Shown here piece after piece: positions 1 through 9,154 of a stretch of DNA of 64,000 bases; position 1 is the stretch's first letter; the number at the start of each line of letters is the position of its first letter. The stretch lies in contig DHVS01000029.1 of assembly GCA_002412795.1 (NCBI GenBank), forward strand, positions 1 through 64,000, written 5' to 3'. Origin of the DNA: a bacterium UBP2_UBA5202. Lineage in GTDB: Bacteria > Edwardsbacteria > AC1 > EtOH8. Both the position numbers and the translations under genes were made by a program. The notes below the pieces were generated by a model that made no database searches, was not told where the DNA came from, and saw only the letters and a program-made list of their open reading frames with translations.

Positions 1-1
1 T

Positions 2-2314
2 TACACAAATCATTTTACACCCTCTGAACTTTGGGCCAAGAACCAGCATCTGGTGTCCGACAAGGAGAAAATAGAGCTTTATACCCAGAAGCTGCTTGAC
101 CGTATGATATTCATGGATGTCTGCTACGACAAGAAGATCGTGGGGCCGGATGCGCACCGGGCCATACTCTATGCCCAGGGTTCAGTATATACGGAATTGA
201 AGAAATGGTTCGTTAAAATGGACGACCATTTTAACACCGACCTTTTTGCCCCCGATGATAAAATTGACAATTTTGTTATCAGCAACGAAGTGCTGACTCC
301 AATAGTGGAAGAATTGTCGGTAATTGACTTTTCCATATTACCGGTGCGGATCATCGGCGATGTTTACGAGGATTATCTGGGCGAGATGCTGCGGGGCGGC
401 AAAAAGCAGGGTATTCAGGTGCAGGAAGACAAGGAACGGCAGAAGCGCAAGAGCCAGGGCATTTATTACACGCCGGAATACATAGTAGATTATATCAATG
501 AGAATACCATAGGCGAATTGCTTAAAAGCGCCAAAAAGGCGGAGGACATCAAGAAGATAAAGGCTTTGGACCCGGCCTGCGGATCGGGTTCGTTCTTGAT
601 AAACGCTTTTGACAAGTTCTACCAGGCCTACAAAAAGGCCGGGGCGGTTCAGAAACTGGGCGACTTTGCGGTAAAGAAAACAATACTTCAGCATAATCTC
701 TACGGAGTTGACCTGGACCAGAGGGCGGTGGAGATATGTAAGCTTAACTTGTTTCTTAAAGCCCTTGACGGCGCAAAGTGGGAAGACTTGAAAGGCCGCA
801 AGCTTTTGCCTAACCTGGAGCTTAATATCCGGTGTGGTAATTCGCTGATCTCCGGCAAGAGTTTTGCCGAAAAGGCCAAGGTAGAATCTCAGATGGTGTT
901 CGATTTCGCCACACCCTATACAGCAGACCGTGATCTGGTAGAGTTATTGAAATTGAGGAAAAAGTTTTATGCAGCCAAAGAAGACCACGACAAGAAGGAA
1001 TTGCTAACGAAAATATTGATTTACGAAGAGAAGGTGAACTCCAAACTCAATGATAATTTGCGCGAATATTTTAGCAAGCCAGCCGAGCAGAAGCCTCTCA
1101 ATTTTGAAGTTGTATTTCCGGAGGTATTTGCCCAAGGAGGTTTTGATGCGGTGATAGGCAATCCGCCATGGGGCCAGAAAGGAGTAAAGTTTACCGAGTC
1201 TGTTATAAAATATTTTAGACAGACTTACACATCAGTACAAGGCATTGTTGATTTTTTCCGGCCCTTTGTTGAAAAAAACAGCATGGTACTTAAAGAAAAC
1301 GGTAAATACGGCTTGGTCTTGCCCGATGTATTGTTGTTGAAAAACTATCCCGATACCCGCAAATATATTTTGGACAATCTATCAATAAACAATATTGATG
1401 TTTGGGGAATGGCGTTTGCGGATGTTAATTTGGACAGCATCACTATTACAGCAACTAAAATAAAAAACACCAAAAACCAAGTGTATATCAAGGTGCATGA
1501 CAACAACACTAATGTAATATTTGAAAACCAGATACAACAAAACGATTTTCTTGGAAATGATGGCTATAAATTTAATCTATATTTGTCTAAAAAGAGAAGA
1601 GAATTGCTTGACAAACTTTGTGCCAACAGTAAGTATGATGCATTGTTTGAAACTCATGAAGGGATACATAGCGGGAATATTAGAGAAAAGCTGTTTATTT
1701 CAAAACCGCTAAACAGCAATTCAAAAAAATTAATATTTGGCCGCGATGAAGTCCAAAGATATTGTATTACTTGGGACGGGAAATATGTAAATTATGCAAA
1801 AGATATTATTGATAAAAATAAGGGAGAATACGCTAATTTAGGTCATCCTCATTATTTTGAGACACCCAAAATCGTAATAAGAAGAACTGGCGATCACATT
1901 GTTGCAAATATCGACAAAAACGGGTATTATTTTAGCAACAACGTTTTTATATCTTTGCCTAAAGGAAAAGGTGTTGAAGCCTTCGAATTTATTTTGGGTG
2001 TACTCAACTCCCGTCTAATAACATGGTATTATCGAACAGTCCAGCCAAGGAAAGGAAAATTGTTTGCTGAAATTAAAATAAATGTTATTGAAAAAATACC
2101 AATCAGGCGCATAGATCTTAAAAATAACAAAGACAAAGCCATTCATGACCAGCTTGTAACCCTTGTCAAAGAAATGCTGGCTTTAAACAAAACCCCGGAA
2201 CTGCGTGAAAAGAACCAAATCAAGATAGCAGCAATGGACAAGCAGATTGACGAGTTGGTGTATAAGTTATATGGGCTGAACGAGGCGGAGATAAAAGTGG
2301 TGGAGGGGGTATGA
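2..2314 (+). CDS. Eco57I-type N6-adenine DNA methylase (5' partial)
   Basis: Methylates adenine in a target site using SAM, as an orphan enzyme or as part of a single-chain type II/IIG-like restriction-modification protein. The SAM-binding motif DPACGSGSF lies about 170 residues after the GTG at 53, and the catalytic NPPWG motif about 370 residues after it. The C-terminal 350 residues resemble a TaqI-like specificity domain. The reading frame stays open upstream of that GTG to the window edge (reading YTNHFTPSELW...), and the segment LLDRMIFMDVCYDKK is normally internal in this family, so the gene very probably begins outside the window. Base composition becomes AT-rich in the specificity half, as is common for laterally moving R-M genes. 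A nuclease domain could lie in the missing part. Confidence 0.88.
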   Translation, partial: YTNHFTPSELWAKNQHLVSDKEKIELYTQKLLDRMIFMDVCYDKKIVGPDAHRAILYAQGSVYTELKKWFVKMDDHFNTDLFAPDDKIDNFVISNEVLTPIVEELSVIDFSILPVRIIGDVYEDYLGEMLRGGKKQGIQVQEDKERQKRKSQGIYYTPEYIVDYINENTIGELLKSAKKAEDIKKIKALDPACGSGSFLINAFDKFYQAYKKAGAVQKLGDFAVKKTILQHNLYGVDLDQRAVEICKLNLFLKALDGAKWEDLKGRKLLPNLELNIRCGNSLISGKSFAEKAKVESQMVFDFATPYTADRDLVELLKLRKKFYAAKEDHDKKELLTKILIYEEKVNSKLNDNLREYFSKPAEQKPLNFEVVFPEVFAQGGFDAVIGNPPWGQKGVKFTESVIKYFRQTYTSVQGIVDFFRPFVEKNSMVLKENGKYGLVLPDVLLLKNYPDTRKYILDNLSINNIDVWGMAFADVNLDSITITATKIKNTKNQVYIKVHDNNTNVIFENQIQQNDFLGNDGYKFNLYLSKKRRELLDKLCANSKYDALFETHEGIHSGNIREKLFISKPLNSNSKKLIFGRDEVQRYCITWDGKYVNYAKDIIDKNKGEYANLGHPHYFETPKIVIRRTGDHIVANIDKNGYYFSNNVFISLPKGKGVEAFEFILGVLNSRLITWYYRTVQPRKGKLFAEIKINVIEKIPIRRIDLKNNKDKAIHDQLVTLVKEMLALNKTPELREKNQIKIAAMDKQIDELVYKLYGLNEAEIKVVEGV

Positions 2315-2415
2315 AGTAAAGGTATTTGATCGGTGTTGCGGTATTATTTATCTTAATCTTAATAGTATGGTTATTAGAAATAGAATTAGTTCAAAAAATA
2401 AATAATACAATATAA
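2311..2415 (+). pseudogene. Possible broken small membrane peptide
   Basis: An ATG at 2311 overlaps the stop of the methylase in the ATGA manner usual for coupled genes. It reads M-K, then TAA at 2317, and then stays open as a hydrophobic segment (RYLIGVAVLFILILIVWLLE) with a short polar tail ending at TAA 2413. One base change (CAA to TAA) would restore a 34-residue single-span peptide. It may instead initiate at TTG 2329, or be chance in AT-rich DNA. Confidence 0.25.
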
Positions 2416-2448
2416 ATTGCCAATAAACATTTTTAAAGTTATACACAT

Positions 2449-3285
2449 ATGACTAACAAACCCAAAATCGGCCTAGCCCTCTCCGGCGGCGTAGGCTACT
2501 GCCTGGCCCACATCGGAGTCATCAAGGCCCTGGAACAGAGGGGCCTGGAGGCCGACGTGGTGGCCGGGACCTCGGGCGGGGCCCTGATCGGATGCCTTTA
2601 CGCCTCGGGCCTCAGGTCCGACCGGCTGGAGCAGATCGCCCGCGAGATATCCTGGACCAAGCTGATGTCTCCCACCATGGTCTTCCGGGAAAAGGGCCTG
2701 CTGTCATCGGAGCCCATCGAAAAATTGGTGGATCAGCTGATCGGCACCAAAAGGCGCTTCAATGAGATGAAACTGCCCCTGTCGGTAACGGCGGTGGACC
2801 TGATCAGCGGCAAGGCTATAAACTTTCCCAACCACCCGGACGACCTGATAGCCCCGGCGGTGCGGGCCTCCTGCTCGGTGCCCATCGTCTACGCCCCCCT
2901 GAAGATGGGCAACTGGCTGCTGTCCGACGGCGGCATCCTGGATCCCCTGCCGATGGAATCCCTTAAAAGGTTCAAGCCCGACGTCACCATCGCCGTTTCC
3001 TTCATGCCCGGCCAGTTCGAGCCCAACAGCTTGTTTGAGATCGGGGTCCGCTCCATGGAGATCGCCAACATCAAGGAATCACAGATATCCCGAAAAGAGG
3101 CCGACATCATGATAGAACTGCAGACCGGACAGGTATCCAGCTGGGACCTCAAATCTGCCCTGACCCTGATCGAGCTGGGACAAAAGGCAGCCGAAAAGGC
3201 GCTGGAGGCCTCCAAGGAAAAACTTTCCGCCCAAAAGCCGTTCTGGTTTGACATGATAAACAATAAATGGGGTTCCGGTTCATGA
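2449..3285 (+). CDS. Patatin-like phospholipase, RssA/NTE family
   Basis: Predicted serine acyl hydrolase acting on phospholipids or lysophospholipids, probably cytoplasmic or membrane-peripheral. It has the glycine-rich oxyanion loop (LSGGVGYCLAHIGV, residues 11-24), the nucleophile elbow GTSGG with Ser42, and the catalytic Asp in SDGG near residue 160, completing the Ser-Asp dyad. The length of 278 residues is typical of stand-alone bacterial patatins, and no signal peptide is visible. Its stop overlaps the ATG of the next gene (ATGA), suggesting translational coupling with rmuC. GC content rises sharply relative to the preceding methylase tail. The natural substrate is not predictable. Confidence 0.9.
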   Translation: MTNKPKIGLALSGGVGYCLAHIGVIKALEQRGLEADVVAGTSGGALIGCLYASGLRSDRLEQIAREISWTKLMSPTMVFREKGLLSSEPIEKLVDQLIGTKRRFNEMKLPLSVTAVDLISGKAINFPNHPDDLIAPAVRASCSVPIVYAPLKMGNWLLSDGGILDPLPMESLKRFKPDVTIAVSFMPGQFEPNSLFEIGVRSMEIANIKESQISRKEADIMIELQTGQVSSWDLKSALTLIELGQKAAEKALEASKEKLSAQKPFWFDMINNKWGSGS

Positions 3286-4415
3286 TGATCTATCTTCTGC
3301 CCGCCATCCTGGCGCTGTTAACGCTGGCCGGATTCTGGTTCCTGTTCCAGTCCTTCAGCCGCCAGATGAAGGAACTTAAGGACTCCGCCAAGAACGACCA
3401 GGCCATGAACCTGGTGGCCCAGTGGATGCAGGACACCAAGGTTTCGCTGGATTCCCGGCTGCAGGAGACCCGCCAGGTGCTGGATTCCCGGCTGTCCGAG
3501 GTGGACGCCAAGCTGGGCCGGTCGCTGGACACGGTCAGCCAGAGGCTGGAGACCAATACCAAGACCGTGGGCGAGCGGCTGGACAACGCGGCCCGGGTGA
3601 TCGGAGACGTCCAGAAAAGCCTGGGCTCCATGAACCAGGAGACCCAGCGGATCAAGGAGATCGGCCAGGATATCGCCTCTCTGTCCCAGATTCTGCGCTC
3701 CCCCAAACTGCGGGGCGGCATGGGCGAGTTCTTCCTGGGGGACCTGCTGGCCCAGATCCTGCCGCCCCATCACTTTGAGTTGCAGTACGGCTTCCGCTCC
3801 GGGGAGAAGGTGGACGCGGTGGTCAAGCTATCCAAGCGGCTGGTGCCGGTGGACGCCAAGTTCCCGCTGGAGAACTTCAAGAAGATGCTGGAGGCTCAGA
3901 GCGACGAGGAACGCAAGAGCTGGCGCCGCAAGTTCGTCTCCGACGTCAAGAAGCACGTGGACGCCATCTCCTCCAAATACATTCTGCCGGACGAGAACAC
4001 CTTTGACTTTGCCCTGATGTACATCCCGGCCGAGAACGTCTATTACGAGACCATCATCAAGGACGAGAATTTCGGCGAGGACAGGTCCATCTCCACTTAC
4101 GCCATCGAAAAACGGGTGATCCCGGTCTCGCCCAACTCCTTCTACGCCTATCTCCAGGCCATAGTGCTGGGTTTGCGGGGGATGCGGGTGGAGGAAAGCG
4201 CCCAGGAGATCATAGATTCGCTCTCCCGGCTCAAAGGTGACTTTGGTAAATTCCGAGACGAGTTCGACATCCTGGGCAGCCACATCTCCAACGCCGGAAA
4301 GAAGTATGAGGATGTGGACAAGCGGTTGGTCAAGTTCGAGGACCGGCTGGAAGGGGTGGAGGGAAAGCAGATAGCGGCGGATAAACCGCAGTGGACCTCT
4401 CCGGAAGATAAATAA
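3282..4415 (+). CDS. rmuC: DNA recombination protein RmuC family
   Basis: RmuC proteins limit inversion-type rearrangement between short inverted repeats and carry a restriction-endonuclease-like fold. An N-terminal membrane anchor (MMIYLLPAILALLTLAGFWF) is followed by a coiled coil (about residues 25-125). The conserved core follows, with LRSPKLRGGMGEFFLGDLL and the VDAVVKL...VPVDAKFPLENF block that holds the predicted nuclease-fold residues. The start at 3282 is chosen because its ATG overlaps the stop of the patatin gene; an in-frame ATG at 3267 would give five more residues. An RmuC in a genome this rich in inverted repeats is noteworthy, but the link is inference. Confidence 0.9.
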   Translation: MMIYLLPAILALLTLAGFWFLFQSFSRQMKELKDSAKNDQAMNLVAQWMQDTKVSLDSRLQETRQVLDSRLSEVDAKLGRSLDTVSQRLETNTKTVGERLDNAARVIGDVQKSLGSMNQETQRIKEIGQDIASLSQILRSPKLRGGMGEFFLGDLLAQILPPHHFELQYGFRSGEKVDAVVKLSKRLVPVDAKFPLENFKKMLEAQSDEERKSWRRKFVSDVKKHVDAISSKYILPDENTFDFALMYIPAENVYYETIIKDENFGEDRSISTYAIEKRVIPVSPNSFYAYLQAIVLGLRGMRVEESAQEIIDSLSRLKGDFGKFRDEFDILGSHISNAGKKYEDVDKRLVKFEDRLEGVEGKQIAADKPQWTSPEDK

Positions 4416-4793
4416 TCACGGTTGCAACCAAAAATCAAAAATGCCTATCTAATCAGCTTAGAAAACACGAAGAACAATCGGTTTCAACCCCGGTTGTCGC
4501 GTTAAAACGATCAGTGAGCATCGCAGTTGACGGCGGTTAAAAGCTTGTCTGGCGTGTTTGAGGGCTTGGCCAAAGCCCGAGTTCAGACAAGCCCGACGGC
4601 AACGAGAAGCGCAACGCCTGGAGAGTTTTAAGCGACGAGCTTTTTCTTTTGGTTCTTCTCTTTTTGGCGTAACAAAAAGAAAAGAACATAATCGGGTTAA
4701 ATTTACGGCTCGAACCAAATCCACTGTCTTCTTTCTACTTTTCCTGAACAAGCTAGATAGTCATTAAATCAAAATACAACTGGTAAGATAATC
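4416..4793. repeat. Gene-free stretch with two strong hairpins
   Basis: No convincing gene is seen. It holds a nested inverted repeat: GCTTGTCTG (4543-4551) pairs with CAGACAAGC (4584-4592) and encloses GGGCTT (4562-4567) with AAGCCC (4573-4578). A second hairpin follows with arms at 4652-4666 and 4673-4687, 15 bases with one mismatch, beginning GTTCTT and ending AGAAC. The arrangement looks like a composite palindromic intergenic repeat. A 69-codon open frame across it has no recognisable protein character. Confidence 0.6.
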
Positions 4794-5507
4794 ATGGATA
4801 ACATACTATCATTCATAATGCCCAATCTTCCGTTTCTGATATTCATCGGGGTCTTTCCCCTTGTGTTCTACATAGGTTACCTGGCCCGGCAGAAGCAGAA
4901 GGCCAAGATGAAGGACATTGCCATGAAACTGGGTTTGCAGTTAAGCGAAAGCCAGTTTTTCCAGCAAATGAGCAGCCAGCCCCAAAGAACCAGCAATGCC
5001 CGGGAATTCAAGACATACCAGGCTTCCCAGAAACTGGCCGGAAATAGTTTTGTCAAAGACCTGATAGCGATGATGTCCCCCTTGTCAATGACCGGGAAAT
5101 ATAAGGGATATGATGTCAGGATCACTGTCACCAATCGGGATAAGACCACCTACACCGAATTTAAAACTGCATTTCCCAACTCACTGGGCCTGGGGCTTAA
5201 GATCAACGCCAACAGCCTGCTGCTTAAACAATTAATCCTAGGCCAGAAGGGCAAAGAGGTGCAGTCCGGCAACGAGCCGTTCGACAAGAAGATCCAGGTC
5301 ACCGGCAGCGACCCCCTGAAGATAAAGTACCTGATGACCCTGGAAAACCAGCGGTCCCTGCTGGACCTCTTCTCCGCCCATCCCGCCGCCACGGTGGATG
5401 ACTGGGGGATCAGCATCAGCGTCCGGGGTTTTGTGGACGATCACATGAAATGCTCGGCGGTGCTGGACAAGATGGTGGCGGCCGCCAGGCATTTCAACAG
5501 CAATTAA
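4794..5507 (+). CDS. Hypothetical membrane-anchored protein
   Basis: Not recognised. The 237-residue protein starts with a hydrophobic segment (about residues 4-31, including PFLIFIGVFPLVFYIGYLAR) followed by a basic stretch (RQKQKAKMKD), so it is predicted to be anchored with its body in the cytoplasm. The remainder is soluble and mixed alpha/beta in character, without cysteines arranged as a metal site or an obvious catalytic motif. GC content and codon use match the housekeeping neighbours, so it looks resident. It stands alone between two repeat-bearing spacers. Confidence 0.65.
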   Translation: MDNILSFIMPNLPFLIFIGVFPLVFYIGYLARQKQKAKMKDIAMKLGLQLSESQFFQQMSSQPQRTSNAREFKTYQASQKLAGNSFVKDLIAMMSPLSMTGKYKGYDVRITVTNRDKTTYTEFKTAFPNSLGLGLKINANSLLLKQLILGQKGKEVQSGNEPFDKKIQVTGSDPLKIKYLMTLENQRSLLDLFSAHPAATVDDWGISISVRGFVDDHMKCSAVLDKMVAAARHFNSN

Positions 5508-5522
5508 CCAAGATACTCGCCA

Positions 5523-5560
5523 TATAAGGAAGCCAGGAAAACAGGAAAATATTTTGAGCA
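5523..5560. repeat. Intergenic repeat, TATAAGGAAGCCAGGAAA type
   Basis: The sequence ATACTCGCC-ATATAAGGAAGCCAGG-AAAACAGGAAAAT recurs with small changes near 8082, at 13033-13175 (both orientations) and near 46466. All copies lie between genes. Confidence 0.6.
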
Positions 5561-5630
5561 CTGGCTGTTTGATCGTGTAACTATAATTCGGTTTTGCTTT
5601 TTCCTTTTGAAAAATCTTGCGGAAAGTCAA

Positions 5631-7484
5631 ATGCCAGATATTCTCGCTAAAATTAAAGAGAAACACATTCCCTGGCTGATCGCCCTGGTCATTTTGGCAT
5701 TATATGCGCCCGTCTTGCGGCATCAGTATACCTACATGGATGATTACGGGTTGATAGTCGAGAACTTTAAGTTCACCGGGGACATCAGAAATATACTTCA
5801 GGCCTTTACCCAGGACGCTTTCGGAGGCAAGGGGACGATCTACCGTCCGATGTTGACGGTATCCTTCATGCTGGATGCGGTCTGGAGCGGGGTCCGGCCC
5901 TGGGGATATCATCTGACCAATATATTGCTGCATCTGGCCTGCTGCCTGCTGTTGTTCAAGCTGCTGAAGATTTTTTTACCACGGGCAAGCATTGCCGCCC
6001 TTTTCACCTTTATCTTTGCCGTGCACCCGGCCTTGAACCAGGCCGTGGCCTGGATACCGGGAAGGAACGACAGTCTGCTGGCATTATTTGTACTGGCCTC
6101 GGCCCTGGCTTTCGTCAGATATGTTAAAAACGTAAAATGGCAACGGCTGGGGGTTTATCTTACTTTAAGCCTGGCGGCACTGTTAACCAAGGAAAGCGCG
6201 GTGCTGCTGCTGGTATTCATCCCGGTCTACGGTTTTGTCCTGAAGCGAAAACGGGAAAGTTTCATCAAGCTCCTGCCGTTGCTTTTGGGTTGGCTGGTCA
6301 TTTTGGCTTTCTGGTATTATTTACGGAACACGGCTCTGCCCGGGGATAGCCAGTTGAATGAAATGACCTTCAACGGGTTTTACGAAAATGTGAACGGAAT
6401 GCTGGGATATTTCGGCAAGATATTCTTTCCGTTCAACCTGGCGGCCATTCCAGTCCCCGTTGATACCAGCATCGCTTTGGGTATGGCTTCGGTGATCCTG
6501 GTCACTGTGCTTTTCGCCTGGAAGGGCGTGAATAGCAAACCATTCTTTTTCCTGGGCCTGGCCTGGTACCTGCTGTTCCTGCTGCCGTACATGGTGAACT
6601 CCTCGGGTTATGCCAATTTCCTGGAACAGAGGCTGTATCTGCCGATGGCCGGCCTGTTGCTGATGCTGGGGCAGTCAAAGGCCCTGACCAGCCTGGATTT
6701 TAGAAAAAGAGGGCAGGGGTATCTGGCTGCCGGGCTGATCTTATTGCTGGCGGTCCTGTCGCTGGAGCACAACCGCAAATATCAGGACAGCAAAACATTC
6801 TGGGAGTATGCCGTAAAAACATCGCCCGGGCTGTTCTATGCCCATGATATGCAGGGCAAGGTCCGGTTCCAGAACGGCGAATATACTGCGGCGCTGGCAT
6901 CGTTCCGGGAGGCCGCCCGGCTGAAGCCGGATTATCAGCATGCCTATAACAACATGGGGATGGCCCTGTACGCTTTGGGCAACGTACCCGAAGCTGAAAT
7001 GCATTTCAAAAAAGCCCTGGCCATTGACCCCGGTTATGCCGAGGCCTCATCCAACCTGGGTATCCTGTACGCCGGCCAGGCCCGGATGGATTCTGCCCTG
7101 AAATATCAGATCCGGGCTTTTCGGGCGGCGCCCGGTGATGAGAACTATGCCATAAACGCCGGACGTTTGTATTTACAGTCCGGAAATGCTGACAGCGCGG
7201 CCGCGGTCTATCAGGAAGCATTGGGCCATCAGCCCGGGTCTTTTCCTTTGCTGAAAGAGCTGGGAACCCTGTATTTCAAGAACGGCAGGCCGTCCGAGGC
7301 CAAAGAAACACTGACCAAAGCCTATCTGCTAAATTCAAAAGATCCCGCCATAGCAGGTTACCTGGCCCTGCTGAGTTTCCGGGAAAAGGATTATTCGGCG
7401 GCCGTCAAATATTACGACCGGGCGGTGGAATTGGGGCAGCAGGCTGATCCCAGGATCTTGGATATCCTGCGGCCCTACAGGTGA
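5631..7484 (+). CDS. TMTC-like multi-spanning glycosyltransferase with TPR tail
   Basis: The first 390 residues or so contain about nine to ten transmembrane helices with a GT-C-type luminal motif just after the first helix (TYMDDYGLIVEN, Asp-Asp). The last 220 residues form about six tetratricopeptide repeats (for example NNMGMALYALGNVPEAEMHF). This is the architecture of TMTC/O-mannosyltransferase-like proteins, so transfer of a sugar from a lipid carrier to protein or glycan is inferred. Two starts are possible: TTG 5607 or ATG 5631. The ATG is preferred because the residues before it are not conserved in character. It is probably transcribed alone; acceptor and sugar are unknown. Confidence 0.78.
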   Translation: MPDILAKIKEKHIPWLIALVILALYAPVLRHQYTYMDDYGLIVENFKFTGDIRNILQAFTQDAFGGKGTIYRPMLTVSFMLDAVWSGVRPWGYHLTNILLHLACCLLLFKLLKIFLPRASIAALFTFIFAVHPALNQAVAWIPGRNDSLLALFVLASALAFVRYVKNVKWQRLGVYLTLSLAALLTKESAVLLLVFIPVYGFVLKRKRESFIKLLPLLLGWLVILAFWYYLRNTALPGDSQLNEMTFNGFYENVNGMLGYFGKIFFPFNLAAIPVPVDTSIALGMASVILVTVLFAWKGVNSKPFFFLGLAWYLLFLLPYMVNSSGYANFLEQRLYLPMAGLLLMLGQSKALTSLDFRKRGQGYLAAGLILLLAVLSLEHNRKYQDSKTFWEYAVKTSPGLFYAHDMQGKVRFQNGEYTAALASFREAARLKPDYQHAYNNMGMALYALGNVPEAEMHFKKALAIDPGYAEASSNLGILYAGQARMDSALKYQIRAFRAAPGDENYAINAGRLYLQSGNADSAAAVYQEALGHQPGSFPLLKELGTLYFKNGRPSEAKETLTKAYLLNSKDPAIAGYLALLSFREKDYSAAVKYYDRAVELGQQADPRILDILRPYR

Positions 7485-7542
7485 TTTATCGGTCCCGGTT
7501 CAAGAAAATTCAAATACTTTAAACCAGCAGCAAGGAGTTGAA

Positions 7543-8049
7543 ATGAAAAGAGCGATCCTGATCCTTTCATTGTGCATGGTCCTGTCCGGCATGGCGCTGG
7601 CCCAAAGCAGCCAGCCGCTTTTCCTGATAGAGCGGACCAAGAACGTCAACAAGCTTTATTATGAGGCGAACATCACCAAGAGCGGGGAGATCAACGCCAG
7701 GGAGCCGATCAGGGCCTTTTGGATAATGTGGGCCAAGGATTCCACCGGCCAGACCACCGAACCGCTGTCCTTCATCGAAAAGAAGATGGCCTACGGCTAC
7801 AACGTGGAACAGGATCCATCGGGCAGGCATTTCAACATGACCCTCAAGCCTTTTAAGGAACGGCTGATCAAGATAGTTCTGCTGAACTGTACCGCCCGGG
7901 CCGAGATGCTGATCAACGGTCAGCCTTCGGTTTTCGAAAAGATGTATATCTATTCCAAGGGCGATTCCAAGCCGGATTCCATAAAACTTTACGGAACGGA
8001 GATCGAGTCCGGTGCCAGAAAATACGAACTGGTGATCCCCAAGAAATGA
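7543..8049 (+). CDS. Secreted DUF4833-like protein
   Basis: The 168-residue protein has a clear signal peptide (MKRAILILSLCMVLSGMALAQ, with cleavage expected after ALA). The mature part has the pattern FLIERTKNVNKLYYEANI, then PIRAFWIMWAKD, LSFIEKKMAYGYNV and FNMTLKPFKERLIK, which I associate with the DUF4833 family of periplasmic proteins of unknown function. A good Shine-Dalgarno (AAGGAG) precedes the ATG. It is followed by a repeat-containing spacer before era. The family call rests on remembered patterns; secretion is more certain. Confidence 0.7.
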   Translation: MKRAILILSLCMVLSGMALAQSSQPLFLIERTKNVNKLYYEANITKSGEINAREPIRAFWIMWAKDSTGQTTEPLSFIEKKMAYGYNVEQDPSGRHFNMTLKPFKERLIKIVLLNCTARAEMLINGQPSVFEKMYIYSKGDSKPDSIKLYGTEIESGARKYELVIPKK

Positions 8050-8081
8050 TGACCTAAGTTATATACCGAACTTATAAGGAA

Positions 8082-8185
8082 GCCAGGAATACAGGAAACT
8101 ATCGTAGCTTTCAAAGATTAACTTTCATGGTTCGACACACTCATCACTAGTGGTTTCATGGATTCCTAATAAAAACCTGTCTAGT
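8082..8185. repeat. Intergenic repeat, TATAAGGAAGCCAGGAAT copy
   Basis: The left arm CTTATAAGGAAGCCAGGAAT (8081-8100), continuing ACAGGAAAC, is partly complementary to GGTTTCATGG-ATTCCTAATAA near 8152-8172. The spacer between the DUF4833-like gene and era could therefore fold as a long imperfect hairpin of the same family as 5523 and 13033. Confidence 0.5.
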
Positions 8186-8232
8186 GGTTACATCAATATT
8201 ATGAATTTGTTGAAAGTTCAGAAAGCGGTTCA

Positions 8233-9111
8233 ATGACCTTTAAATCCGGTTACGTGGCCCTGGCCGGGCGGCCCAATGTGGGAAAATCAACCCTGCTCAA
8301 CGCCCTGCTGGGCCAGAAGCTGGCGGCGGTCAGCCGCCGTCCCCAGACCACCCGTCAAAGGGTGCTGGGGATCCTCACCAGCGACCTGCACCAGGTTGTC
8401 CTGATGGACACCCCGGGACTGCTGGATCCCCGCTATGCCATGCAGGACGCCCTGCTGAAGATCGCGGTCAATTCCATCTCCCAGTCGGATGTCCTGGCCT
8501 TTCTGGTGGATTCCCAAAAGGGCTGGCATGACGAGGACTGGAATTATCTGCAAAAATACCGGCGCAAGAACACCATCGTAGTGCTGAACAAGATCGACGC
8601 GGTACCCAAGGAGGGAGTGCTGGAGCTGATCGCGCAGGTGAACCAGGCTACCGGGCTGGACCGGATATATCCCATTTCGGCCCTCAGGCAATTCGGACTG
8701 AAGGAACTGGAGGCCGGTTTGATAGAACTGCTGCCGGAGGGTAAGCCGTTCTATCCCGATGAAATGGTGTCCGACCAGCCGGAAAAGTTCTTCGTGGCCG
8801 AGATCATCCGGGAAAAGATATTTGAACTGTGCGGGGCCGAGGTGCCCTACGCCACTGCGGTGATCATAGACGAGTTCAAGGAACAGGAGGGCCGCAAGGA
8901 CGTGATCAAGGCCACCATCTGGGTGGAGAAGAGGTCACAGAAACCGATATTGGTGGGCCAGGGCGGCCATAAGGTCAAGACCATCGGGATCAATGCCCGG
9001 AAGGAGATTGAGGAGTTTTTGGACCGTCCGGTGTTTCTGGAGCTGTTTGTCAAGGTCAAGGAGAAGTGGAGAAATAACGAGAGCGATATCAGGGAGCTGG
9101 GTCTCTCATAA
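8233..9111 (+). CDS. era: GTPase Era
   Basis: Ribosome-biogenesis GTPase that binds the 3' end of 16S rRNA and helps mature the 30S subunit. G1 is GRPNVGKST (residues 12-20), the switch/G2 region is RRPQTTRQRV, G3 is DTPG, G4 is NKID and G5 is in PISAL. The C-terminal KH domain (residues about 195-285) carries GQGGHKVKTIGINARKEIE. The 292-residue length is standard. The ATG at 8233 starts just before the usual SGYVALAGRPNVG opening. A strong bidirectional terminator follows; the next gene, mltG, is convergent. Confidence 0.97.
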   Translation: MTFKSGYVALAGRPNVGKSTLLNALLGQKLAAVSRRPQTTRQRVLGILTSDLHQVVLMDTPGLLDPRYAMQDALLKIAVNSISQSDVLAFLVDSQKGWHDEDWNYLQKYRRKNTIVVLNKIDAVPKEGVLELIAQVNQATGLDRIYPISALRQFGLKELEAGLIELLPEGKPFYPDEMVSDQPEKFFVAEIIREKIFELCGAEVPYATAVIIDEFKEQEGRKDVIKATIWVEKRSQKPILVGQGGHKVKTIGINARKEIEEFLDRPVFLELFVKVKEKWRNNESDIRELGLS

Positions 9112-9114
9112 AAT

Positions 9115-9144
9115 AAAAGCCCCGCAGTATGCGGGGCTTTTTAT
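9115..9144. terminator. Bidirectional intrinsic terminator
   Basis: A 12-base stem AAAAGCCCCGCA / TGCGGGGCTTTT with loop GTA is flanked by A-rich and T-rich runs. It lies between convergent era and mltG and can serve both strands. Confidence 0.93.
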
Positions 9145-9154
9145 TTGTTAAATA

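Noticed and set aside
1..2314. Complete restriction-modification system
   Set aside because: Only the methylase/specificity portion is visible and the 5' end is cut off. No separate nuclease gene is in the window.
3290..3773. Long open frames on the minus strand and in other plus frames across rmuC
   Set aside because: They shadow rmuC, are compositionally biased (Gly/Gln or Ser/Arg rich) and have no family pattern. High GC gives long spurious frames.
4558..4767. 69-codon open frame over the hairpin region
   Set aside because: It crosses inverted repeats, has unlike codon use and no ribosome-binding site.
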